Shown: positions 15,425 to 22,019 of the stretch, piece after piece
Numbering within the stretch: the stretch's first letter is position 1
How the letters are laid out: every line of letters starts with the position of its first letter
Assembly: GCA_023419375.1 (NCBI GenBank)
Contig: JAEZYD010000026.1
Span: 1-22,019 of the forward strand
Length of the DNA: 22,019 nt
Direction: 5' to 3'
Source: Pseudomonadota bacterium
GTDB lineage: Bacteria; Desulfobacterota; Desulfovibrionia; Desulfovibrionales; Desulfovibrionaceae
The notes under the pieces: generated by a model
The model's database searches: none
Told to the model about the DNA's origin: nothing
Seen by the model: only the letters and a program-made list of their open reading frames with translations
Position numbers and translations under genes: made by a program

Positions 15425-17210
15425 CGCTGTCTCCTTCAATCAAGCCTGTGTCTTTGGGGGGGATCACCATGTGAATCACCGTTCCCGCGCCGGGGCTGCT
15501 TTCGATATGAATTTCGCCGGAGTCGCCATAGTATAGCCTCATCCGGTTGATCACGTTGGAGATTCCGATTCCGCTGCCGACGGATAGCGCCGGCTGGGCA
15601 ATGTGGGAGCGGATGCGAGCGAGAACCTCGGGACCGATTCCGCTACCGTTATCCCGCAGGTAGATGTCTAGGTGGCCGTCCTGCCGTAGCTCACAGCGCA
15701 GCGTGATGCGTTTATCCTCCTGCCGCAGACCCATCTCCTCAAAACCGTGGACAAAGCAATTTTCCAAGACAGGCTGCAGCAGCATCTTGTGAATGGGGAA
15801 TATGCGTGCCTGGTGGCCTGCCTCAATGCGAAAATCAAAGAGGGTGTCAAATCGCTTCTGCTGGAGGTAGACGTATTTTTCACACCACCGCAGCTCCGCT
15901 TCAAGCTGCACCAACTGGTCAATGTTGCTGACAGAGTAACGCAGTAGGCTACCGAGCGCCGTGATCATGCTGCTGATCTCCCGCTGGTCATTGTCGATGG
16001 CGATCCAATTGATGGTGTCCAAGGTGTTGTAGAGGAAGTGAGGGTTGATCTGCGCTTGGAGCGCCTTGATCTCAGACTTGCGGCGTTGGTCGGTCATGAA
16101 GGCGATGTGCCGATTCTGGTTCTGGAGATTCTGAAGCAGGGCGTTGTTCTCCCGGGCCATGCGGTTAAAGCGGTCAGCGATGACGGAGATTTCGTCGTTT
16201 GTCCGCACAGGCAGGTCGATTTCGTGTTTCCCCTCGCCGTAGAGCTGAATGCCCTTTGCGACGTCCAAGACTGACTGGGTGTAGCGGCGCATGGTAAGGT
16301 ACATGGCCGTGAAGAAGCCGAGGCATAGGGCTACGATCAACAGGGCCATCCAAGTGCGAAATCCCTGCACCTGGCGGATGACCGCCCTGCGGCTGACAAA
16401 GGAGTAAAATATGAACCGGGTATTCTGAATCCTCCGGCTACGGCTAATGTAGAGGCCGCTATCGGTGTAGGGCTGGTCGTCGATGTTGCGGCCCACCAAC
16501 TCGGGGTGCAGGCTAAGGAGTATGTAGCCGTTCCGGTCAACCATGATGTTCTCCATGCCGCCCCACAGATCTGCGACCATCCCTTCCAGAATGACGCTGT
16601 TGGGGATTTCCATAACCAGCACGCCGTATAGCTTTTTGGAAGAGCGATCATGAAAGGGAAAACTGAGGTAGAGGGTATCCCCTCCGTAGGTATAGGGCGC
16701 AACATCACTTGCACGCTGGAGCGTATAGTGATCAAGGGAGTAATCCTCACCAGCAGGGAGGAGGAATTTCTCACGGAACGCGGAGTCTTGCCATTTGAGA
16801 TGACCGGTGCCGGCGCCTACAAAGGAACAGGTGACATACTCGAGGGAAGTGGCTATGTAAGTGATGCTGAGGGCTCCGCTGCTGGAGGTAGCATAGCTGA
16901 GCAGCCTGCTATTGAGTCGTAAACGGTCCGCCTCTAGGTCGTCGGAGGGCTGCCCTAGTTGGGACACCGCTGCGTCAACCTGCTTGTCGGTAAGAATGCC
17001 TGCCATGGTGTTTTTGTAATTGCGCAGCCTGCTGTGGATGTCATTCGTGCATTGCCGCTGCATGTAATCCAAGGTGATCTCTGCGTTCCTCTGGATGTCC
17101 TGCGAGTAGGCGAAATAGGAGAGGGACCCAGACAGGATGATCGGAATGATTCCCAGCAGGATATAGTTCAGTATAATTTTCTGGCGCAGACCGAAATGGA
17201 ACAATCTCAT
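15399..17210 (-). CDS. Sensor histidine kinase, YesM-like
   Basis: ATG at 17210 has GAGG about 7 nt upstream. The 603-residue membrane kinase has segments at about residues 11-33 and 285-307, with an extracytoplasmic dCache-like sensor between them. A HAMP linker follows (about 308-360), then the HisKA_7TM/LytS-type phospho-acceptor His391 in INPHFLYNTLD and an ATPase domain with LLQPVLENCFVHG, DNGSGIG and GSGIGISNV motifs. Its last 26 bp overlap the response regulator gene, so the two are translationally coupled. It probably senses the substrate, or the loaded binding protein, of the adjacent transporter. Confidence 0.94.
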   Translation of the reverse strand: MRLFHFGLRQKIILNYILLGIIPIILSGSLSYFAYSQDIQRNAEITLDYMQRQCTNDIHSRLRNYKNTMAGILTDKQVDAAVSQLGQPSDDLEADRLRLNSRLLSYATSSSGALSITYIATSLEYVTCSFVGAGTGHLKWQDSAFREKFLLPAGEDYSLDHYTLQRASDVAPYTYGGDTLYLSFPFHDRSSKKLYGVLVMEIPNSVILEGMVADLWGGMENIMVDRNGYILLSLHPELVGRNIDDQPYTDSGLYISRSRRIQNTRFIFYSFVSRRAVIRQVQGFRTWMALLIVALCLGFFTAMYLTMRRYTQSVLDVAKGIQLYGEGKHEIDLPVRTNDEISVIADRFNRMARENNALLQNLQNQNRHIAFMTDQRRKSEIKALQAQINPHFLYNTLDTINWIAIDNDQREISSMITALGSLLRYSVSNIDQLVQLEAELRWCEKYVYLQQKRFDTLFDFRIEAGHQARIFPIHKMLLQPVLENCFVHGFEEMGLRQEDKRITLRCELRQDGHLDIYLRDNGSGIGPEVLARIRSHIAQPALSVGSGIGISNVINRMRLYYGDSGEIHIESSPGAGTVIHMVIPPKDTGLIEGDSDENCSSGG

Positions 17211-17233
17211 ACGGTTGCCTCAGCTCTATCTCT

Positions 17234-17305
17234 TATCATAATAGTATACTGGTCTGAATTGTTCGTATATAGGAACTAAATTCTTGATGCCGTACTATTA
17301 TGATA
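17234..17305. repeat. 13-bp inverted repeat around the kinase leader
   Basis: TATCATAATAGTA (17234-17246) and TACTATTATGATA (17293-17305) are perfect reverse complements, 46 bp apart. The outer arm overlaps the -10 box of the kinase promoter and the inner arm lies in the leader. It may bind a regulator cooperatively at both arms, since the first arm falls at or before the transcription start. Confidence 0.7.
17261..17276. promoter_or_regulatory. Probable IclR-type operator palindrome
   Basis: GTTCGTATATAGGAAC is palindromic except for one central pair (GTTC-g-TATATA-g-GAAC). IclR-family regulators often bind GTTC/GAAC-type inverted repeats of this length, and an IclR-type gene starts 154 bp to the right. 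A second copy of the left half (GTTCGTATAT, 17403-17412) lies just before that gene's ribosome binding site, as expected for autoregulation. The site also lies in the leader of the kinase operon. Confidence 0.5.
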
Positions 17306-17328
17306 CCACCAAAGCCCTGTCCTGTCAA
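17300..17328 (-). promoter_or_regulatory. Promoter of the kinase/regulator operon
   Basis: On the minus strand TTGACA (17323-17328) and TATCAT (17300-17305) are separated by exactly 17 bp. Transcription would start near 17293, leaving an untranslated leader of about 80 nt that contains the GTTC-N8-GAAC palindrome and the second arm of a 13-bp inverted repeat. Confidence 0.7.
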
Positions 17329-17345
17329 TTATATGCGGCGCGAAT

Positions 17346-17374
17346 TTGCCACGACCGGGCGCTTGTGGTATGAT
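17346..17374 (+). promoter_or_regulatory. Promoter of the IclR-type regulator
   Basis: TTGCCA (17346-17351) and TATGAT (17369-17374) are 17 bp apart, with TGTGG just before the -10. The -35 boxes of this promoter and the divergent kinase promoter are only 17 bp apart, so one regulator could control both. Confidence 0.65.
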
Positions 17375-17429
17375 CGGATGGAATTCATAAATCCTTACAA
17401 TCGTTCGTATATCGGGATGGGGGCGACAT

Positions 17430-18154
17430 ATGGAAAACGAGCGGGACCATGGCGCGCCGCATCGCGCGACCGACCAGACGCTTCGTGCGATCGTATACAT
17501 GGCCGAATCGCAGTTTGGGCGCACGTTCAGCCAGATCGTGGAGCACATGGGCGCGCCCAAGAGCAGCATCCACCCCATCCTCCGGACGCTCACGGAGCGC
17601 GGCTTCCTGCGTTATAATGCCCAGATACGCGTGTACAAGACGGGCGTCAGGATGTTTGAGTGCGGATACTGCTTTCTGGAACAGACGGACGTGCTCGATT
17701 TGATTCGAAATTAGATGCGGCTGATCGTGGGCGTCTGCAGCGAAACCTGCCATTTCGGGATTCTGGTGGGCGGCGACGTGCTCTACCTTCTAAAAATTGA
17801 TTCGCCGGAACCGATCCGGATGTATTCGTCGGTCGGCCGACGTCTGCCCGCTTACGCGACTGGAATCGGCAAGGCGCTTTTGTCGGATTACACATTGCCT
17901 ATGCTTAAAAACTGTACCCAGACGGCCTGAAGCCGGTGACCGTAAGCACGATCACCAGCTTCGATGTGCTGGCAGAACAATTGGCACAGGTGCGCGAAAC
18001 GGGGCTGTCCTACGAATCGGAGGAGTCCGACCAGCACGTCCGGTGCGTCGGTAAGCCGATCCGCAAAAATGGTCAGGCCATCGCCGCCGTCAGAGTCACT
18101 GTACCGCTGTTCCGGGCCGGTGGATTTTTTATGATAATAGTCACGTCGCATTGA
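17430..18154 (+). pseudogene. IclR-family transcriptional regulator, disrupted
   Basis: The first part (17430-17714, after a GGGATGGGGG site) is a complete IclR winged-helix domain (ATDQTLRAIVYMAESQFGRT, then APKSSIHPILRTLTERGFLR). A TAG at 17712-17714 stops it. The same frame then continues without interruption as the IclR effector domain (RLIVGVCSETCHFGILVGGD, then RRLPAYATGIGKALLSDY). The frame is lost at about 17905-17914, beside a run of A. Adding one base restores LYPDGLKPVTVSTITSFDVL, continuing to 18154. The end (PLFRAGGFFM, then unrelated residues) is about 45 residues short of normal. Two or three independent lesions make this a pseudogene. IclR proteins such as KdgR commonly control acid-sugar genes, so it was probably a former regulator of the neighbouring operon. 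A DNA-binding-only fragment could still be made. Confidence 0.88.
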
Positions 18155-18252
18155 TCACTGTTGGCATCGCTAACCTAATTCTGTCAGCGGTTCTCCGATC
18201 ATCGCAATCCCGGGATTTATTGGCCCGATCGTAGTATTCAGTCATTTAACTT

Positions 18253-18339
18253 TGCCATCAGAATTCCCGCTCACAAAATGGCTGCCATCCGATTTTCCGT
18301 GAATCTGATGGCAGCATTTTCGCGGAGTTTCTGCCATCA
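18253..18339. repeat. TGCCATC repeat cluster with large hairpin
   Basis: TGCCATC occurs directly at 18253, 18283 and 18332, and inverted (GATGGCA) at 18307-18313. The middle pair forms a strong hairpin. AAAAT, GCTGCCATC and GATT (18275-18294) pair with AATC, GATGGCAGC and ATTTT (18302-18320), with a bulged G, one mismatch and a 7-nt loop. A/T tracts on both sides make it a plausible bidirectional terminator. The extra flanking copies are not explained by that role. Confidence 0.6.
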
Positions 18340-18362
18340 AAATTGCCCTCCAAAAAGAAAAA

Positions 18363-18383
18363 CGCCGATGTCAAACATCGGCG
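18363..18383 (-). terminator. Intrinsic terminator downstream of the tRNA-Ser remnant
   Basis: CGCCGATG (18363-18370) and CATCGGCG (18376-18383) form a perfect 8-bp stem with a 5-nt loop. Read on the minus strand it is followed by TTTTTCTTTTT. It lies about 40 bp downstream of the truncated tRNA gene and would end its transcript. Confidence 0.8.
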
Positions 18384-18387
18384 GAAG

Positions 18388-18403
18388 CCCCGTATTTACG
18401 GGG
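18388..18403. repeat. GC-rich palindrome CCCCGTATTTACGGGG
   Basis: CCCCGTA and TACGGGG pair around TT. It lies between the tRNA breakpoint (about 18423) and the terminator. It could be a second stem of the same transcript or part of a recombination site left by the element that cut the tRNA gene. Confidence 0.5.
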
Positions 18404-18423
18404 TTTGTGGGCTAGGCAAGGAC

Positions 18424-18462
18424 TTTCAAGACCAGCGCCTTCAACCACTCGGCCATCTCTCC
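18424..18462 (-). pseudogene. tRNA-Ser(UGA) gene, 5' half only
   Basis: On the minus strand the sequence from 18462 is GGAGAGA (acceptor strand), TG, a D-arm GCC...GGC with GAGTGGTTGAA, then stem CTGGT and anticodon loop CTTGAAA (anticodon TGA). This exactly fits the first 39 nt of a bacterial tRNA-Ser. The next bases are GTCCTTGCC instead of the ACCAG needed to close the anticodon stem. No variable arm, T-arm (GGTTCGA) or 3' acceptor strand follows before the terminator. The gene is therefore broken exactly at the anticodon loop, a site favoured by integrases of mobile elements. Promoter and terminator are both retained. Confidence 0.8.
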
Positions 18463-18485
18463 AGGATAAAAAACCAGTGTAAGCT

Positions 18486-18514
18486 ATTATAGCAGGGTTT
18501 CAGGCCAAAGTCAA
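18486..18514 (-). promoter_or_regulatory. Consensus promoter of the tRNA-Ser remnant
   Basis: On the minus strand TTGACT (18509-18514) and TATAAT (18486-18491) are separated by 17 bp, with the tRNA 5' end 23 bp further on. This is close to a perfect housekeeping promoter, so a short RNA of about 100 nt should be made despite the broken tRNA. Confidence 0.85.
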
Positions 18515-18940
18515 TGCCCAAAACGGGCTTTCGGTGGGCCTGATGGGTGTTTTCGGGAGGTTTTGGTGGATTCGGGGTAAGAACAGGGTTGGGTGTCTCT
18601 GATCTGAGGTCAGAGTCATGGGGAAAAAGGATCAGTGACACTTTGAATAAGTGCATAAAGGGTGATGGCAGGGAGTCAAATATATATGTCAGTAGAATTA
18701 CTGGATATAGGAGCATAGGGTGATGTCCTCCCGCACCGCCTTCTTTGAAGCCATAAGGCCGCTCGTGTCCGAAAGCCCGACCTAAGATTCAGCGCCATCA
18801 GTCACCAGTATATTCCAGTATATTACCGTAGCGATCACTCAAACAGACGACCTTTGCCAAGGCGCGCATTAACAATAGCGGGATCGCGCGCATGGTGGCG
18901 GAGTTCTACACTCCTACAAAAACATTAAACAGATTGTATC
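18515..18940. other. Intergenic stretch without recognisable gene
   Basis: A minus-strand open frame crosses part of this stretch and the tRNA remnant, but it has no ribosome binding site or family resemblance. Near 18860-18930 a plus-strand frame reads INNSGIARMVAEFYTP, which might be a protein scrap but is too short to assign. No terminator is evident directly after the response regulator gene that ends at 18941. Confidence 0.5.
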
Positions 18941-20104
18941 TCAAAACCGAACCTGTTTTTGAATGCGAATATCATTACGCGTGTCTGTCGGTTTCATGGA
19001 GGCGCACTCCAATTGGTATTTGCTAGGGCTGGTGCCGGTTAGGCGGTGAAATTGTTTGGAGAAGTAGCCGGGATTGGCATATCCCACCCGCTGTGCCACG
19101 GTCTGGACGCTGATGTCTGGGTTTTGCAGCAGCCGTTTGGCCTTGTATATCCGTATATCGTTGAGCAGGTTCCCGAAATTGGTGTGGCAATGGCGGCTGA
19201 AAAGCTGGCAGAGATAGCTTTTATTCATGTAGAAATGATTGGACACACCAGCTAGATTCAACTCCATATCATAATGCTCCCACAAATAGCGCCAAACCGG
19301 GAAGAGCGCCTTGCCGGCGTAGGCGCGCAGTGAATCCTCAAAAAAGCTGATCGCCTCGCAGGTAAGCTTTGCGAAAGAGCTGGTCATGCATTCGTAATCC
19401 GCGGCGGAACATAGTTGATCCATCCCGTGACGGCACAGCCTCTCCGCCTCTTTTTCGGCACCCAGCCAGGGTGCGTGGAGGAAGAGGAGCTGAAAAACCT
19501 TGGCATGGGCTTCCCGGATCACAGTGGCTGTGGGAAGCTTCCGGACCGTCAACACGCCGGTGACACAGCCCTGAAGATGTCCGATGGCTCCGCCGAAGTG
19601 CGTGCGCTCGGCAGAATCCCGGGCTACTTCCAGATCGAATCCCGGAAGCTCCCGGATAAAAACCGTCTGCGCATTCGGCGGCTCCGGCAGATCCGCGTAA
19701 AAGATCATGTTGGGGTTGGGCACCCCTAAGGCGGAACGGGCTTCCGTGCGCTTGAGCGCCTTGAGCAAAATGTCCCTGCTCAGCCGCGGCTTGAGGATAT
19801 AGTCCACAGCCCCGAGAAGCAGGGTCTGGCGTACGTAGTCGAAATCATTGAAACTGCTCAGGATAATCACGCGAATATCCGGAAACTCGCGCTGCAGGCG
19901 CTCCGTGAGGGCAACGCCGTCCATCACCGGCATACGCACGTCGGCAATCACCACATGGGGCACGTCGTTTTCCACCAGGCGCAGCGCTTCCGCGCCATTG
20001 GCAGCCTGCCCGGAGACGGTGTATCCCTGTTCCTCCCAATCGAACATCTCAATAAGTCCCCGGCGAAGCAGCGCCTCATCGTCCACAATCAGGACCTTGC
20101 GCAT
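18941..20104 (-). CDS. Response regulator, YesN-like, long form (receiver + AraC HTH)
   Basis: ATG at 20104 has AAGGAGG about 7 nt upstream. The 387-residue protein has a receiver domain (residues 1-120: DD at 8-9, Asp55 in VIADVRMPVMDG, Lys in ILKPR). A middle region of about 140 residues has no named domain, as is common in YesN-type proteins. A C-terminal AraC-type HTH follows at about 270-370 (LAGVSNHFYMNKSYLCQLFS; VAQRVGYANPGYFSKQFHRL). It overlaps the kinase gene by 16 bp. Its targets are probably carbohydrate transport genes to the right of the window, since the nearest operon already has its own regulator pair. Confidence 0.93.
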   Translation of the reverse strand: MRKVLIVDDEALLRRGLIEMFDWEEQGYTVSGQAANGAEALRLVENDVPHVVIADVRMPVMDGVALTERLQREFPDIRVIILSSFNDFDYVRQTLLLGAVDYILKPRLSRDILLKALKRTEARSALGVPNPNMIFYADLPEPPNAQTVFIRELPGFDLEVARDSAERTHFGGAIGHLQGCVTGVLTVRKLPTATVIREAHAKVFQLLFLHAPWLGAEKEAERLCRHGMDQLCSAADYECMTSSFAKLTCEAISFFEDSLRAYAGKALFPVWRYLWEHYDMELNLAGVSNHFYMNKSYLCQLFSRHCHTNFGNLLNDIRIYKAKRLLQNPDISVQTVAQRVGYANPGYFSKQFHRLTGTSPSKYQLECASMKPTDTRNDIRIQKQVRF

Positions 20105-21861
20105 GGTATCCCTCCTTGCGGTATGGTAAGCACCACCGCGGTGCCGCCACCGGCTCGTGGGCCGATTTTGAGGCTGCCCTGGCCGCCATAGTACAGGGAG
20201 ACGCGCTCGCTGACATTGCGTACACCGATGCGGGTCAGGCGGCGGTTGGCGGAGATGCCTTCCTCCGGCTCCAAAATGCGCCTGGCGGTTTCCTCCTGAA
20301 TGCCTTCTCCGTCATTTTCAATGCTAATGATGACATTGTTCTGATTCTCGGCGACGGTGATGACAATTTGCCCGCCGTCAACCGTGGGCTCGATGCCGTG
20401 GAAAACACTGTTTTCCACCAGGGGCTGCAACAAAAGCCGTGGAATCTGTGTTTGCAGCAACGCCGGTTTCACGCACTGAACCACCAACGCAATGTCCCGG
20501 TCCAGGCGGATGCGCTGGATGATCAGATAATCCTGAACACACTGCAACTCCTCCTCCAGACTCACCATTTCCTGATTTTTGGATATGGTGTTCTCCAAAA
20601 GATTGATGAGGGCGTCGGTCACCGGTTCGATCATCTCGGTGCGCCGGGTCCAGACAAGGCACTTGATGGAACTGAGGGTATTGTATAAAAAGTGGGGATT
20701 GATCTGATATTGCAGCATTTGCAGTTCCATACTGCGCTTTTGGGTCTGCTCAATCTCGAGCTGCGACACGGCGCTTTCCAGCTGTTCCAGAAGCACGTCG
20801 TATTCCGTCGTCAGCAGGGTCAAGTCGTCCTCAATGTCCGTGGCCGGCAGCGGGCCGCTGCGCCGATGCCGTACCCGCTGGAGCATGTCCACCAGTGGCC
20901 GCGAGATACTGCGGGAAAACATCACAACCAGAAAGACACTCAGCAGCATGCTCACCATGGCAATGATGGTCACGATGGAAACCACCTGCCGGGAGTAGGC
21001 GTTGATTTCGCTTTCCGGGGTGATGAGGTAAAGTGTCAGCTCCGTGCGAGGAATCTCCCGCGCTGCCGCCATATACGTGGTGCCGTCCAGTTCACGGCGC
21101 GCGTAGTTCTCGCCAGGGACGATGTTCAGCGACGCCACAGGGAAGGTCGCGCCCGCGCTGAACGGATTGGTGGAGGCCAGAATTTCGCCGCCGCTGTTGA
21201 CCAACGTGATTTCGTCATGCGCATTCAATCCTTCGAAAATGTCGCCAATCGAGGCCTCCCGGAAGTGCATCATGACGACGCCGTAAACCATGTCGGTGTA
21301 AGGGTTGACCAGCAACCTGGTCACGGTGAAGTAGTTGTTTGGCGGCCTTCCATTGAATAGGCCTGCCTCACCGGACAGCCAGACGGCGTAGGACTCCCCG
21401 GAAAGCAGCTTCTGATACCAGGGCAGCATCGTCACCGTTTCAAAGTCCGTGTTGAATAACACCTTATCATTTTGAATGTAGACACCGTTGATGCCCCAAA
21501 GAGCGATGTCAAAGCCATAGCGCATAGACGTCATGGCGAACTCAAACGCGCGAAACTGAAGATCGGTCACCAGCTTGAAGGCTTCGAGGGACTGGGGCGT
21601 AACCTGGAAGCGCAGCGTGTCCTGCAAGGGCAGGTTTTGCTCGTACATCTGAAGCAGGCTGTTGATCTGATTGGTGAGCGTGGTGACATTGCGCTCCAAC
21701 TGGGTCAGGGTGTCGCTCCGGGCCTGATACACCTGCTCGTCCATCGTACGCGAGAACAGGATTGCGCTGGCCACAGACAGCGTGACCGCCAAAAACAGCA
21801 GTACCCCGAAAAACATGATCAGCAGGCGCATGGTCAGACGATTTTTGAGGGCGCGAAGCAT
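20089..21861 (-). CDS. Sensor histidine kinase, YesM-like
   Basis: ATG at 21861 is chosen because AGGAGG lies 6 nt upstream. The frame remains open 25 codons further, but that would run over the promoter. The 590-residue protein has membrane segments at about residues 13-35 and 293-315 enclosing a Cache-like sensor. It has a HAMP-like linker, phospho-acceptor His390 in INPHFLYNTLSS, and ATPase motifs LLLQPLVENSVFHG, ENDGEGI and IGVRNV. A FEMTSM-like helical stretch and WYQKLLSGESYAVWLS in the sensor resemble other YesM-type kinases. It is coupled by overlap to the regulator gene downstream. Confidence 0.93.
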   Translation of the reverse strand: MLRALKNRLTMRLLIMFFGVLLFLAVTLSVASAILFSRTMDEQVYQARSDTLTQLERNVTTLTNQINSLLQMYEQNLPLQDTLRFQVTPQSLEAFKLVTDLQFRAFEFAMTSMRYGFDIALWGINGVYIQNDKVLFNTDFETVTMLPWYQKLLSGESYAVWLSGEAGLFNGRPPNNYFTVTRLLVNPYTDMVYGVVMMHFREASIGDIFEGLNAHDEITLVNSGGEILASTNPFSAGATFPVASLNIVPGENYARRELDGTTYMAAAREIPRTELTLYLITPESEINAYSRQVVSIVTIIAMVSMLLSVFLVVMFSRSISRPLVDMLQRVRHRRSGPLPATDIEDDLTLLTTEYDVLLEQLESAVSQLEIEQTQKRSMELQMLQYQINPHFLYNTLSSIKCLVWTRRTEMIEPVTDALINLLENTISKNQEMVSLEEELQCVQDYLIIQRIRLDRDIALVVQCVKPALLQTQIPRLLLQPLVENSVFHGIEPTVDGGQIVITVAENQNNVIISIENDGEGIQEETARRILEPEEGISANRRLTRIGVRNVSERVSLYYGGQGSLKIGPRAGGGTAVVLTIPQGGIPCARS

Positions 21862-21907
21862 GGAACACCTCCTGTGCGCGGGCATGGTTGCGAAGGCCCT
21901 CTCAATA

Positions 21908-21936
21908 GTTATAGCACAAAAGTCTCTGTCTGTCAC
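21908..21936 (-). promoter_or_regulatory. Promoter of the second kinase/regulator operon
   Basis: On the minus strand GTGACA (21931-21936) and TATAAC (21908-21913) are 17 bp apart, and TGC precedes the -10 (extended -10, TGCTATAAC). It lies about 47 bp before the chosen start codon, which supports that start over the upstream in-frame ATG. Confidence 0.65.
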
Positions 21937-22019
21937 TCGATGGCCACAGCAAAACTCAATATCCTACCCGGTTATATAAATATCGTCCATAGAATTTCAC
22001 TTAATAATATGTTACAATA

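Noticed and set aside
18155..18420. Group I intron splitting the tRNA-Ser anticodon loop
   Set aside because: No 3' exon (ACCAG, GGTTCGA, acceptor strand) is found downstream and the terminator follows at once.
18463..18500. Permuted tRNA (3' half located upstream of the 5' half)
   Set aside because: Only a CACTGG-like match occurs upstream; there is no T-arm or 3' acceptor sequence, so permutation is not supported.
18441..18716. 91-codon minus-strand frame
   Set aside because: It has no ribosome binding site and its end (ERWPSG) is the translation of the tRNA-Ser remnant, a typical spurious call.
1..22019. CRISPR array or rRNA
   Set aside because: No regularly spaced repeats of 24-40 bp and no rRNA-like sequence were seen on either strand.

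Overview
The window looks like a chromosomal segment of an anaerobic Bacillota (Clostridia-type) bacterium. Strong AGGAGG-like ribosome binding sites, frequent GTG/TTG starts, YesM/YesN-type two-component systems, a carbohydrate ABC transporter without its own ATPase, and consensus -35/-10 promoters all point that way. No species can be named from the sequence.

Bases 1-8900 are a mosaic of accessory DNA, much of it broken. A high-GC prophage tail segment on the minus strand holds a tape measure protein (running off the left edge) and a remnant of its tail assembly chaperone. It is interleaved with lower-GC plus-strand cargo: a small cysteine-containing protein, an SMC/Rad50/DndD-like ATPase that lacks its Walker A half and carries a frameshift, a 125-residue protein, and a 565-residue protein with sigma-70 regions 2, 3 and 4 at its C-terminus. 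An 11-bp direct repeat marks the phage/cargo junctions. Further right lie a scrap of a type I restriction methylase (HsdM) and a 277-residue HExxH protein. This looks like a decayed defence or mobile-element island. The ATPase / small protein / sigma-like trio (3495-7090) is the best candidate for an undescribed system, although this copy appears damaged.

Bases 8900-14640 are an intact catabolic operon on the plus strand: an enolase-superfamily (mandelate racemase/muconate lactonizing) enzyme, a solute-binding protein, two sugar permeases, and a DHDPS/N-acetylneuraminate-lyase family enzyme, closed by an intrinsic terminator. The likely logic is import of an acid sugar or related hydroxy-acid, dehydration by the enolase-family enzyme, then cleavage or further dehydration by the Schiff-base enzyme. 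The substrate is not determined.

Bases 14650-17430 hold a histidine kinase/response regulator pair on the minus strand, convergent with the operon and probably its regulator. Back-to-back promoters and a GTTC-N8-GAAC palindrome separate the kinase from a divergent IclR-family regulator (17430-18154) that is now a pseudogene, with an amber stop, a 1-base frameshift and a truncated end.

Bases 18155-18940 have no intact gene. They contain a cluster of TGCCATC repeats forming a large hairpin, two further hairpins, and the 5' half of a tRNA-Ser(UGA) gene that keeps a consensus promoter but lost everything after the anticodon loop. Bases 18941-21936 hold a second kinase/regulator pair with its own promoter; its target genes probably lie outside the window.
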